Below are positions 14,769 to 21,121 of a DNA stretch of 21,121 nucleotides, one piece after another. The stretch comes from CAZEVY01 sp964515555 (GTDB lineage Bacteria; Acidobacteriota; Terriglobia; Bryobacterales; Bryobacteraceae). The stretch covers positions 1 through 21,121 of the forward strand of contig CAZEVY010000096.1 of NCBI GenBank assembly GCA_964515555.1, read 5' to 3'. A program made the position numbers and the translations under genes. How positions within the stretch are numbered: position 1 is the first letter of the stretch; each line of letters opens with the position of its first letter. The notes under the pieces are model-generated. The model did no database searches, was not told the origin of the DNA, and saw only the letters and a list, made by a program, of their open reading frames with translations.

Positions 14769-15140
14769 CTAACCGGGGAAATCGCTGACCGAGACGGGGA
14801 GGCCGTCGGGGTCGGCGTAGACGGCCATGCGGACGCCGAAGTCTTCCATGCGCGGCTCGCGCAGGCAGGGGACGCCGAGCGAGGTCATGTGGGCGTGGAA
14901 CTCGTCGAGGTTGGGGACCTGGAAGCCGGGATGGCAGTGGGCCGCAGGCAGGTCGCTGCCGCCGACCGCGGGGAGCGCCGGCTTCGCCGCCTTGTGCAGC
15001 GCCAGGGTGCAGCCCTCGGTGGCGAACTCGGACCAGTCAGGCGACTGGAACTTGAACGGCAGGCCGACGTGGTCGCGATAGAAGCGGACCGAGCGATCCA
15101 TGTCGCTGACGAAAATGACGCTATAGGCGAAGCGTGCCAT
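14769..15140 (-). CDS. VOC superfamily (glyoxalase/bleomycin-resistance-like) protein
   Basis: The 123-aa product is a single two-module VOC protein. Module one starts ARFAYSVIFVSDMDRSVRFY with the typical FYRDHVGLPFKF; module two has HPGFQVPNLDEFHAHM and ends YADPDGLPVSVSDFPG, the usual C-terminal VOC strand. Members include glyoxalase I, dioxygenases and antibiotic-binding proteins; substrate cannot be told from sequence. The usual first-strand His is not present (the strand reads YSVIFVSD) and the usual terminal Glu is Asp, so metal chemistry is uncertain. The ATG at 15140 is chosen because TATGCT lies 7 nt upstream and the product matches family length. A longer in-frame reading up to 15359 would run into the divergent M1 gene. 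Confidence 0.88.
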   Translation of the reverse strand: MARFAYSVIFVSDMDRSVRFYRDHVGLPFKFQSPDWSEFATEGCTLALHKAAKPALPAVGGSDLPAAHCHPGFQVPNLDEFHAHMTSLGVPCLREPRMEDFGVRMAVYADPDGLPVSVSDFPG

Positions 15141-15147
15141 GGCAAAC

Positions 15148-15153
15148 AGCATA
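15148..15153 (-). promoter_or_regulatory. -10-like hexamer TATGCT for the VOC gene
   Basis: TATGCT on the reverse strand ends 7 nt before the ATG at 15140. The same hexamer serves the divergent M1 gene 54 bp away, so the two genes have matching promoters. Confidence 0.55.
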
Positions 15154-15207
15154 GCAACGCGGCGCCGGGCCGGCGAGGGAGGGGTGTTTGCAGCGCTCCG
15201 GCGGTGA

Positions 15208-15213
15208 TATGCT
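15208..15213 (+). promoter_or_regulatory. -10-like hexamer TATGCT for the M1 peptidase
   Basis: TATGCT ends 6 nt before the ATG at 15220. TTTGCA at 15187-15192 is a poor -35 candidate with a 15-nt spacer. Confidence 0.55.
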
Positions 15214-15219
15214 CGGGAA

Positions 15220-17610
15220 ATGCGACACCTATTCCTGCTGATTTGCCTACCGGCGCTCGCGCAGGACCCGGCGGCGATCTGGAAATCCCTGGCCGCGCCG
15301 GCGCTCGATCCGGAAAAATCCGCCGCCGTGCGGGACCTGAAAATCGAACGCGACCGCATCCGCGTGACGCTCCACGAAGGCGCGCTGCAACTCGCCCGGC
15401 CCGCCGGCGACCTGGTATTCGCCGCGGCGTTTCAGGGCCGCGGGCAAATCGATGTGGCTCCGCCGACGGAGGGCGAGCGGCATCACCTGCGGCTTTTCGT
15501 CGGAAAGGACGCGCTTGCCTTGGAATTCTCCGAGGCGGTCTTCCTTTTCAGCGACGGGACCGCGGAAGAGCTCGGAAAGCAGACGCAGTTCGCGGCATCC
15601 CACCGCGCGCTGCCGCCTCGGGCGATTCAGGAGCGCCTCGAGGCTGTCGAGAACGCCGGCGCGGAGCTGCTTCCCCGGCTGTTCAAGAGCGCGCTCTCGG
15701 GCGACCGCAGGCGGACGGCGCTTTTCCACGCCATGGTGAAGACGCGCGACAAGGGCTGGATCGCCGCCGGGGTCGACGCGCTGGAGGCCGAGGAGGTCGG
15801 CGTGGGGCGCTGGGTGGGGATCGAGCGCGGCGAGGTGTTCGACTCGTGGCTGAGCTTCCCGGCGCGAGACGCCTCCGCCGCCGACAACTGGCGCGACCCG
15901 CACGCGCGCGACGACTTCCGCATCCGCGGCTACCAGATCGACGCCGCCGTGGCCGAGAACGCCGAGATGCGCGCCACGGCGCGCGTGAAGCTCGATTACC
16001 TGGCCGGCGGCGAGCGCGCGCTGCTCTTCGAGCTGGACTCGAATCTGCGGGTGTCGGCCGTCCGCCTGGGGAGCACGGCTCTCCCGTATTTTCAGCCGCG
16101 CGATCCCCGGGACGACCCCTCGCACGGCGACTACATCGCCGTCGTGCTGCCGGAGGCGACGGTCGCGGGCCGGCAGGCCGAGCTGGAGTTCGAATACGCG
16201 GGGCGGCGCGTGGTTCGCAAAGTCGGCGCAGGGAGCTTCTTCTGCCAGAGCGGCGGGTGGTATCCGACGCGGCGAAACAGCTTCGCCACGCGCGCCGATT
16301 TCGAGATGACGTTCCGCAATCCGAAGAAGTATGTGCTGGTGGCGACCGGCGCCAAGGTGAACGAGACGGTGGACGGGCCGCTGCGGGTGAGCTCGTGGAA
16401 GAGCGAAATCCCGCTGGCGGTGGCGGGCTTCGCCTTCGGCGACTACAAGGTGACCACCGAAAAGGTCGGACAGATCGACGTGGAGATTTACGCGAACCGG
16501 GAGGCCGACGACGACATGCGATCGATCACCCAGGCCTTCGACACGCCCTCGCCGATCGGCACGCCGCGCGTGCAGGGACCGGCCTTGGGGTCGCTTTCGC
16601 CGGCGGCCATGGCGAAGACGATGACCGTCGAGATCGCCAACAACCTTCGGCTGTTCGAGAACTTTTTCGGCCCGTACCCGTACCAGCGGCTGGCGGTCAC
16701 CAACATTCCGTACTCGTACGGGCAAGGATGGCCCGGACTGCTCTATATTTCGGCGCTCTCGTTCCTGGACGGCACGCAGCGGAACGCGCTGGGCATCAAG
16801 GATCACACGGGGATCACCGACTTCTTCCGGGCGCACGAGACCTCGCACCAGTGGTGGGGGCATCGCGTCGGCTGGAAGAGTTATCACGACCAGTGGATTT
16901 CGGAAGGGTTCGCGCAGTTTTCCGGTAATTTGTACGTCATGTTCCGGAAAAACGAGCGCGAGTTCGTCACCCGGCTGAAAAGCGACCGCGAGGAACTGAT
17001 GGCGCGCGACCAGCGCAACCGCGTCTACGAGTCGCTCGGACCGGTGTGGATGGGGCTGCGGCTGAGGTCGTCGGATTCGCCGCGGGCCTACGCGACGGTG
17101 ATCTACAACAAGGGCGGGCTGGTGCTGAACATGCTGCGGTCGATACTGTTCGATCCGCGCAACCAGCAGCAGCCGGACGCGCGCTTTGCGGCCATGATGA
17201 AGGATTTCTGCCAGACGTATCACAACCGCGCGGCGTCGACCGAGGATTTCAAGGCGATCGCCGAGAAGCACGTGGCGCCGGTGCTGGATCTCGAAGGCAA
17301 CGGGCGGCTCGACTGGTTCTTCCGCCAGTACGTCTACGGCACGGGCGTGGCGGAATACCAGTTCCGGTACGCGGTCGCAGAGGCCGGGCCGGGAAAATGG
17401 AAGGTGAGCGGGGCGGTGGCGCCGGTGAAAGTGGCGGCGGGATGGAAGGACGTGCTGCGCCTTTACTTCACGGCGGGCGGCCGCACATCGCGACTGGGCT
17501 GGCTGCAGGCGGGCGACTCGGAGAAAAAGTTCGAGTTCGAACTGCCGTTCAAGCCCGAACGGCTGGCTTTGAACGTCAACGAGGACACGCTCGCCGAGAT
17601 TCGTCAGTAG
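15220..17610 (+). CDS. M1 family metallopeptidase lacking the GAMEN motif, exported
   Basis: The 796-aa product starts with a signal peptide (MRHLFLLICLPALA, then QDP). The zinc site is complete: His539, Glu540 and His543 in HETSHQWWGH, and Glu562 in SEGFAQF, with the standard 18 residues between the second His and that Glu. The exopeptidase motif GAMEN is not present at its normal place about 36 residues earlier; the stretch reads YSYGQGWPGLLY (residues 498-509), keeping PGL but with Gly503 and Trp504 where Glu and Asn are expected. The N-terminal 300 residues are a poorly recognised beta-rich region, and the C-terminus (about 720-796) is a short beta domain. Hydrolase activity is likely, but classical aminopeptidase anchoring of the substrate N-terminus is doubtful. 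It overlaps the convergent disrupted gene by 7 bases. Confidence 0.9.
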   Translation: MRHLFLLICLPALAQDPAAIWKSLAAPALDPEKSAAVRDLKIERDRIRVTLHEGALQLARPAGDLVFAAAFQGRGQIDVAPPTEGERHHLRLFVGKDALALEFSEAVFLFSDGTAEELGKQTQFAASHRALPPRAIQERLEAVENAGAELLPRLFKSALSGDRRRTALFHAMVKTRDKGWIAAGVDALEAEEVGVGRWVGIERGEVFDSWLSFPARDASAADNWRDPHARDDFRIRGYQIDAAVAENAEMRATARVKLDYLAGGERALLFELDSNLRVSAVRLGSTALPYFQPRDPRDDPSHGDYIAVVLPEATVAGRQAELEFEYAGRRVVRKVGAGSFFCQSGGWYPTRRNSFATRADFEMTFRNPKKYVLVATGAKVNETVDGPLRVSSWKSEIPLAVAGFAFGDYKVTTEKVGQIDVEIYANREADDDMRSITQAFDTPSPIGTPRVQGPALGSLSPAAMAKTMTVEIANNLRLFENFFGPYPYQRLAVTNIPYSYGQGWPGLLYISALSFLDGTQRNALGIKDHTGITDFFRAHETSHQWWGHRVGWKSYHDQWISEGFAQFSGNLYVMFRKNEREFVTRLKSDREELMARDQRNRVYESLGPVWMGLRLRSSDSPRAYATVIYNKGGLVLNMLRSILFDPRNQQQPDARFAAMMKDFCQTYHNRAASTEDFKAIAEKHVAPVLDLEGNGRLDWFFRQYVYGTGVAEYQFRYAVAEAGPGKWKVSGAVAPVKVAAGWKDVLRLYFTAGGRTSRLGWLQAGDSEKKFEFELPFKPERLALNVNEDTLAEIRQ

Positions 17611-19372
17611 CCTCGCAGGAACAGCAGCGAGCGTCCGATGGCGGCGCCGTTGCCTCCGTACCCGGCGATCTTTCTGTCGTTCCCCGCACAGTCGAGGCAG
17701 GCGATGGCGCAAGGCGGCGGGCCGTCTGAGAGGCCGGCGTGGGAGAACGTCATCCCCGGATCGGCGTTGCGCAGCAGCGCCTGAAGCGGATACTCCAGGT
17801 GAAAGCGGCTGTTGTCGATGCCCACGCGCGCGCATCGGGCTTCGCGGATGCGGCGGGCGATCTCGCGGTACTCGCCGCTCTTGGCGTAACGCGTCATGTC
17901 GGCGAAGTAATTGCCGTCGCGGGCGGTGCGGAGGAGGCTGCGCTCGCCGCGCAGGGGCCGCACCCAGTTTTCGAGGAGCGGCAGTCGCGCGCCGTCGAGG
18001 AGCAGAAGCGCCAGGACTGCGTGCGCGACCCGGTACCGGATATCGCCGGCGACGGCGCCCAGCAGCGCGCTCCCAAGAATGAAGAGCGGCAGTTGCAGGC
18101 GAATCGTGTAGGGCTGCCATCGCAGGGCGGCGCAGAAGACGATGAAGGCGAGTGCGAGCGCGACGGACAGGCGCCGGCGCGCGGAGCGTTCGCGCGACGA
18201 CGCCAGGATCGCCAGAGGCGCGAGGAGCAGGCCGGCGAGGTGCAGGCGATTGGGCGCGTCTGCCTCGTGATTCGAAACGCGGGGAGGCTCGAAGCGCGCG
18301 TCGAGCCAGGTGGTCGCCGGGTCGTGGAGATCGGCCTCGAGCCACTGGTGCGCCGCGGCGACGGCGCGATGCACGCGGCCGTTCCACTCCGCCGATCGCG
18401 CGAGGTGCTCGGCGGAGAATCGCAGGAAATTGGATGCGGCGCCGCGGAGGGTGATGGCGTCGGGCGTCCAGCGGAGTTGCTGGTGGCCTGCTGGACCCTC
18501 GGCGGTGGGGAACCCGAGGATCGACCCGCTCAGTGCGTAATTACGTGCGAAATGCGGCGCGTTGATCGCCATTACGCAGACAGCGATGACGGCTGCCGCG
18601 CGAGCGAGCCCGTTGCGGGTCGCGCCAGAACGGCGCGAGGAGACAGACGACCAGCGGCGCGCCGAACAGGTACGCGGTGTTCTTGGTGAGGATCGCCAGG
18701 CCGAGCGCGAGGCCGACGGAGACGAGATCGGCGGGGCGGGGGTCGCGCAACCAGGCGAGTGCGAAGCGCGCGGTCAGCGCGAGCCACAGTGCGAGGACGC
18801 AATCGTTCTTCACTCCCGAGGCTTGCAGAATGCCGTTGGGGAGAGTCGCGGCGAAGAGCGCGGCGAGAACCTGGCCGCGGCGGGACGCGCCGAGCCCGGC
18901 GGTGATCGCGGAGGCGGCCACGGCCGAGGCGAAGAAGGCGAAGAACTGCACGAGGTTGGCGAAACGGTCGCCGGCGGAGAGAATCCAGGTGTGCAGGATA
19001 AAGTATTCGGCGAGCGGCGGCTGCGAGACCTGCGAGTAGTAGTGCACGGGGAAGAACGCGACGTTGCCGGCCTGCGCCGACGCGCGGCATGTGGTAGCCC
19101 ATGGCGTCGGTGCTGTTCGGCGGACTGAGCAGGGCGACGGTCAGGGCCAGGACGGCGATTACGGCGATCGCGGCGATCATCGCGGCATCGAGCCATCCCG
19201 GACACGTTGGACGCACGCGGGGACGGAGCTTCCAGGCCACAGCGGCGGCGGCCGCGGTCCAGGCGATCGCGAGCGGAATTGGCGTCAGCAGGCCGAGCGC
19301 GCCGAGCACTTCGGTCAGCACGAAGGCGGCGACGCCCGCGATCAGGACGATGCGTAGGAAGGCGTCGCGCAC
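17604..19372 (-). pseudogene. Disrupted glycosyltransferase-39-like multi-pass membrane protein (two frameshifts)
   Basis: Three consecutive reading frames together give one protein of about 588 aa. Segment 1 (19372 to about 19079) starts RDAFLRIVLIAGVAAFVL and reaches STDAMGYHMPRV. Segment 2 (about 19077-18610) starts AQAGNVAFFPVHYYSQVSQP and ends FWRDPQR. Segment 3 (about 18608-17604) continues LARAAAVIAVCVMAINAPHF to SLLFLRGY. Hydrophobic helices and the MPR...HYYSQ...PLAEY region resemble lipid-carrier-dependent GT39/ArnT-like transferases. Each junction is a +1 shift (or loss of two bases): an extra G at about 19078 and within the GGG at 18609-18611. Either the gene is decaying or these are two single-base sequencing errors; its promoter and codon style still look intact. 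Translated as is, segment 1 would continue out of frame until 18572. Confidence 0.8.
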
Positions 19373-19378
19373 GGATCG

Positions 19379-19384
19379 ATCTTA
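19379..19384 (-). promoter_or_regulatory. -10-like hexamer TAAGAT for the disrupted membrane protein
   Basis: TAAGAT on the reverse strand ends 6 nt before the GTG at 19372, the same arrangement as for the glycosyltransferase at 12701. The promoter therefore looks intact although the gene is frameshifted. Confidence 0.5.
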
Positions 19385-19429
19385 CGACGGAGCGCGCGGC
19401 GGCTAACGGCCCGTGGCAAAAACCGCTCG

Positions 19430-19462
19430 CTCACGCTCGCGGCTCAGAAACTCACGCTGCGG
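19430..19462. repeat. Imperfect short direct repeat between two reverse-strand genes
   Basis: CTCACGCTCGCGG (19430-19442) and CTCACGCTGCGG (19451-19462) differ by one missing base and are separated by 8 nt; GCTCGC is also repeated inside. They lie in the 97-base gap between tadA and the upstream membrane gene, which otherwise holds only the TAAGAT hexamer. Could be an interspersed repeat fragment; no protein is visible. Confidence 0.4.
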
Positions 19463-19469
19463 CGGGCGC

Positions 19470-19925
19470 TTAACGCCGCGCGGCGAAGAAGCGCTGCAAC
19501 AGCTCCTGGCACTCGGCGGCGAGCACCCCCTCGACCACCTCGACGCGGTGATTGAGCAGCTCCGAATCGGCGATGCGGAACTTGCTACGGACGGCGCCGA
19601 AGCGCAGGTCGCGCGCGCCGAACACCAGCCGCGCGACGCGGGCGTGCACCAGCGCGCCGGCGCACATCGCACAGGGCTCGATCGTCGCGTAGAGAGTCGC
19701 GCCCGTCAGACGGTAGTTGCCGATTGCGCGCGCCGCCTCGCGCAGCGCGGCGATTTCGGCGTGCGCGGTAGGGTCATTATTCGCGATGGGGGCGTTGGCG
19801 CCGCGTCCGATGACTACGCCGTCGAGCACCACCACCGCGCCGACCGGCGCCTCGCCGGCGGCTTCGGCCGCTCGCGCCAGCGCCAGCGCCTCCCGCAGGA
19901 ACTTCTCGTCGGCGGGAATCGTCAT
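19470..19925 (-). CDS. tadA: tRNA-specific adenosine deaminase TadA
   Basis: The 151-aa product has the cytidine/deoxycytidylate deaminase fold with the TadA signature: zinc ligands His55, Cys85 and Cys88 (HAEI and PCAMCAGA), catalytic Glu57, APVGAVVV near the N-terminus, and NDPTAHAE. TadA converts A34 to inosine in tRNA-Arg(ACG), allowing one tRNA to read several arginine codons, and is normally essential. Length and motif order are standard and the C-terminal helix is present (VVEGVLAAECQELLQRFF). The ATG at 19925 is preferred; a TTG at 19934 would add only three residues. No clear TAnnnT lies at 6-7 nt, unlike its neighbours. Divergent from the ABC permease. Confidence 0.93.
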   Translation of the reverse strand: MTIPADEKFLREALALARAAEAAGEAPVGAVVVLDGVVIGRGANAPIANNDPTAHAEIAALREAARAIGNYRLTGATLYATIEPCAMCAGALVHARVARLVFGARDLRFGAVRSKFRIADSELLNHRVEVVEGVLAAECQELLQRFFAARR

Positions 19926-19942
19926 CCCAGGCAAGCCCCGGT

Positions 19943-19948
19943 TACAAT
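19943..19948 (+). promoter_or_regulatory. -10-like hexamer TACAAT for the ABC permease
   Basis: TACAAT ends 12 nt before the GTG at 19961, predicting a leader of about five bases, too short for a full Shine-Dalgarno site. It lies 18 nt upstream of the divergent tadA start. Confidence 0.45.
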
Positions 19949-19960
19949 GAAAGAACCGCC

Positions 19961-21121
19961 GTGAAATACCTGTCCCTGATTGTGAAGAATACGCTGCGCA
20001 ATCGCCGCCGCAGCATCCTGACCATCCTCAGCATCGCGTTTTCGCTGTGCCTGCTGGGGTTGCTGACGGCGCTCTATCACCTTTTTTACTTTAGCGAACC
20101 GACCGCGGACTCGGCCATGCGGCTGATCACGCGCAACCGCGTCTCGCTGGCGAATCCGATGCCGCTCTCCTACGGGGCCAAGATCGAGAAGACGCCGGGT
20201 GTCAGCGCCGTCACGATTCTGCAATGGTACGGCGGAGTCTACAAGGACGCGCGCGATCCGGAGAACATGTTCGCGCGCTTCGCCGTGGAGCCCGAGCGGC
20301 TGCTCAGCGTCTACCCGGACTACAGGATCGAGCCGGATGAGCTGCGCGCGTTTGTCGGCGAGCGCACCGCGTGCGTCATCGGGCGCAAGCTCGCCCGGCG
20401 CATCAATCTGAAGATCGGCGACCGCGTTCCGCTGAAGGGCGACTTCTTCCCCGACGTCGAACTCACCGTCCGCGCCATCTACGACAGCGCCGCCGACAAC
20501 GAGAACATGTTCTTCCACTGGGCCTATCTCACCGAGGCCATGCGGGCGCGGGGAACGAACATGGACATGGTTAGCACCTACGTCGTGCGCGTGAACGACG
20601 CGGCCGATTCCCCGCGCGTGGCGCGCTCCATCGACGAGCAGTTCCGCAACTCGCCCATGCAGACCAAGACCGAGTCCGAGCAGGCGTTCGTGCAGGGCTT
20701 CCTGGCCTTCCTCGGCAACGTGAAGCTCATGATCCTGGCGATCAGCGGAGCGGTGACGTTCACGATCCTGCTGGTGAGCGGCAACACCATGGCGATGTCG
20801 GTGCGCGAGCGCGTGCGCGAGGTCGGGGTGCTGAAGACGCTGGGCTATACGCGCGAGGGGATTCTCGGCATCCTGCTGGCCGAGGCCGTGTTCATCGCGC
20901 TGGTGGGCGGCGCTTTAGGGCTGGCCATGGCGCAGGCGATCTGCGTGTGGATGCGAACGCTGCCGCCGATGATGGCCGACTTCAGCCAGATGACGGTTCC
21001 GCCCTCCGTGGCCGCGCTGTGCCTGGGCGTCGCGGCCCTGGTCGGCCTGGTGAGCTGCTCGCTGCCGGCCTGGAACGCGGCGCGGCGGCCGATCGTCGAA
21101 TCGCTGCGCTTCACGGGCTGA
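19961..21121 (+). CDS. FtsX/MacB-type ABC transporter permease
   Basis: The 386-aa product has the MacB/LolCE topology: one N-terminal membrane helix (about residues 18-42, SILTILSIAFSLCLLGLLTALY), a large extracytoplasmic domain (about 45-250; PGVSAVTILQWYGG, then IGRKLARRINLKIGDRVPL), and three C-terminal helices (about 262-285, 302-325 and 348-372). FtsX-like motifs are clear: NTMAMSVRERVREVGVLKTLGYTR and the ending PAWNAARRPIVESLR. Such permeases work with a separate ATPase to move lipoproteins, peptides or drugs across the envelope by mechanotransmission, not through a classical channel. The gene is complete, ending on the last base of the window, so a partner ATPase or second permease may lie just outside. 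GTG start, 12 nt after TACAAT. Confidence 0.9.
   Translation: MKYLSLIVKNTLRNRRRSILTILSIAFSLCLLGLLTALYHLFYFSEPTADSAMRLITRNRVSLANPMPLSYGAKIEKTPGVSAVTILQWYGGVYKDARDPENMFARFAVEPERLLSVYPDYRIEPDELRAFVGERTACVIGRKLARRINLKIGDRVPLKGDFFPDVELTVRAIYDSAADNENMFFHWAYLTEAMRARGTNMDMVSTYVVRVNDAADSPRVARSIDEQFRNSPMQTKTESEQAFVQGFLAFLGNVKLMILAISGAVTFTILLVSGNTMAMSVRERVREVGVLKTLGYTREGILGILLAEAVFIALVGGALGLAMAQAICVWMRTLPPMMADFSQMTVPPSVAALCLGVAALVGLVSCSLPAWNAARRPIVESLRFTG

Noticed and set aside
14769..15359. A longer start for the VOC protein, extending to 15359.
   Set aside because: The extra N-terminus is Arg/Ser-rich, runs antisense into the M1 signal-peptide region, and exceeds family length; the ATG at 15140 has a well-placed promoter hexamer.
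15247..18387. A frame of over 1000 codons on the reverse strand across the M1 gene.
   Set aside because: The translation is Arg/His/Pro-rich and has no domain signature, while the opposite strand encodes a complete zinc site. It is a composition artefact.
19101..19473. Forward-strand open frames opposite the membrane glycosyltransferase start.
   Set aside because: Low-complexity Ala/Arg/Gly translations with no start signals, antisense to a recognisable hydrophobic N-terminus.

Overview
The window is GC-rich bacterial chromosome, densely packed with genes. It carries two very large Ser/Thr kinases with extracytoplasmic beta-propellers, three DUF29 genes, a cytochrome c/PQQ dehydrogenase fusion, and several exported peptidases (S9, M28, M1). 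I infer an Acidobacteriota member, probably of the Bryobacterales/Solibacter type. This rests on gene content and style only; there is no rRNA or other phylogenetic marker in the window.

Layout. Positions 1-56 hold a heptanucleotide tandem array next to the end of a small reverse-strand gene (62-292). That gene is divergent from a two-gene unit: a cytochrome/PQQ dehydrogenase (324-2132) and an S9 peptidase (2129-4195) whose start and stop codons overlap. After a strong hairpin comes an M28 peptidase lipoprotein (4275-5936). Then follow DUF29 copy 1, DUF29 copy 2, a transmembrane kinase, DUF29 copy 3 and, convergently, a second transmembrane kinase (up to 12631). A second heptad repeat lies in the divergent gap before a GT2/GT21-like glycosyltransferase (12701-13831). 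This overlaps tail-to-tail with a cysteine-rich secreted protein (13813-14721, reverse). A VOC/glyoxalase-like protein (reverse) is divergent from an M1-family metallopeptidase (15220-17610). The M1 gene meets a glycosyltransferase-39-like membrane gene (17604-19372, reverse) broken by two frameshifts. The window ends with tadA (reverse) and an FtsX/MacB-type ABC permease (19961-21121).

How the genes fit together. The dominant theme is export and signalling: signal peptides or lipoboxes on the dehydrogenase, the three peptidases and the Cys-rich protein, and two membrane kinases with outside sensor-like propellers. No single pathway links everything.

The most notable signal is regulatory. 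A TAnnnT (or GATAAT) -10-like hexamer lies exactly 6-7 nt before the start codon of nine genes, and 9-12 nt before four more. This implies widespread leaderless or nearly leaderless transcription, and it also resolves several ambiguous start codons. I did not find a convincing novel multi-gene defence or biosynthetic system. The DUF29/kinase cluster and the repeat arrays are the best leads.
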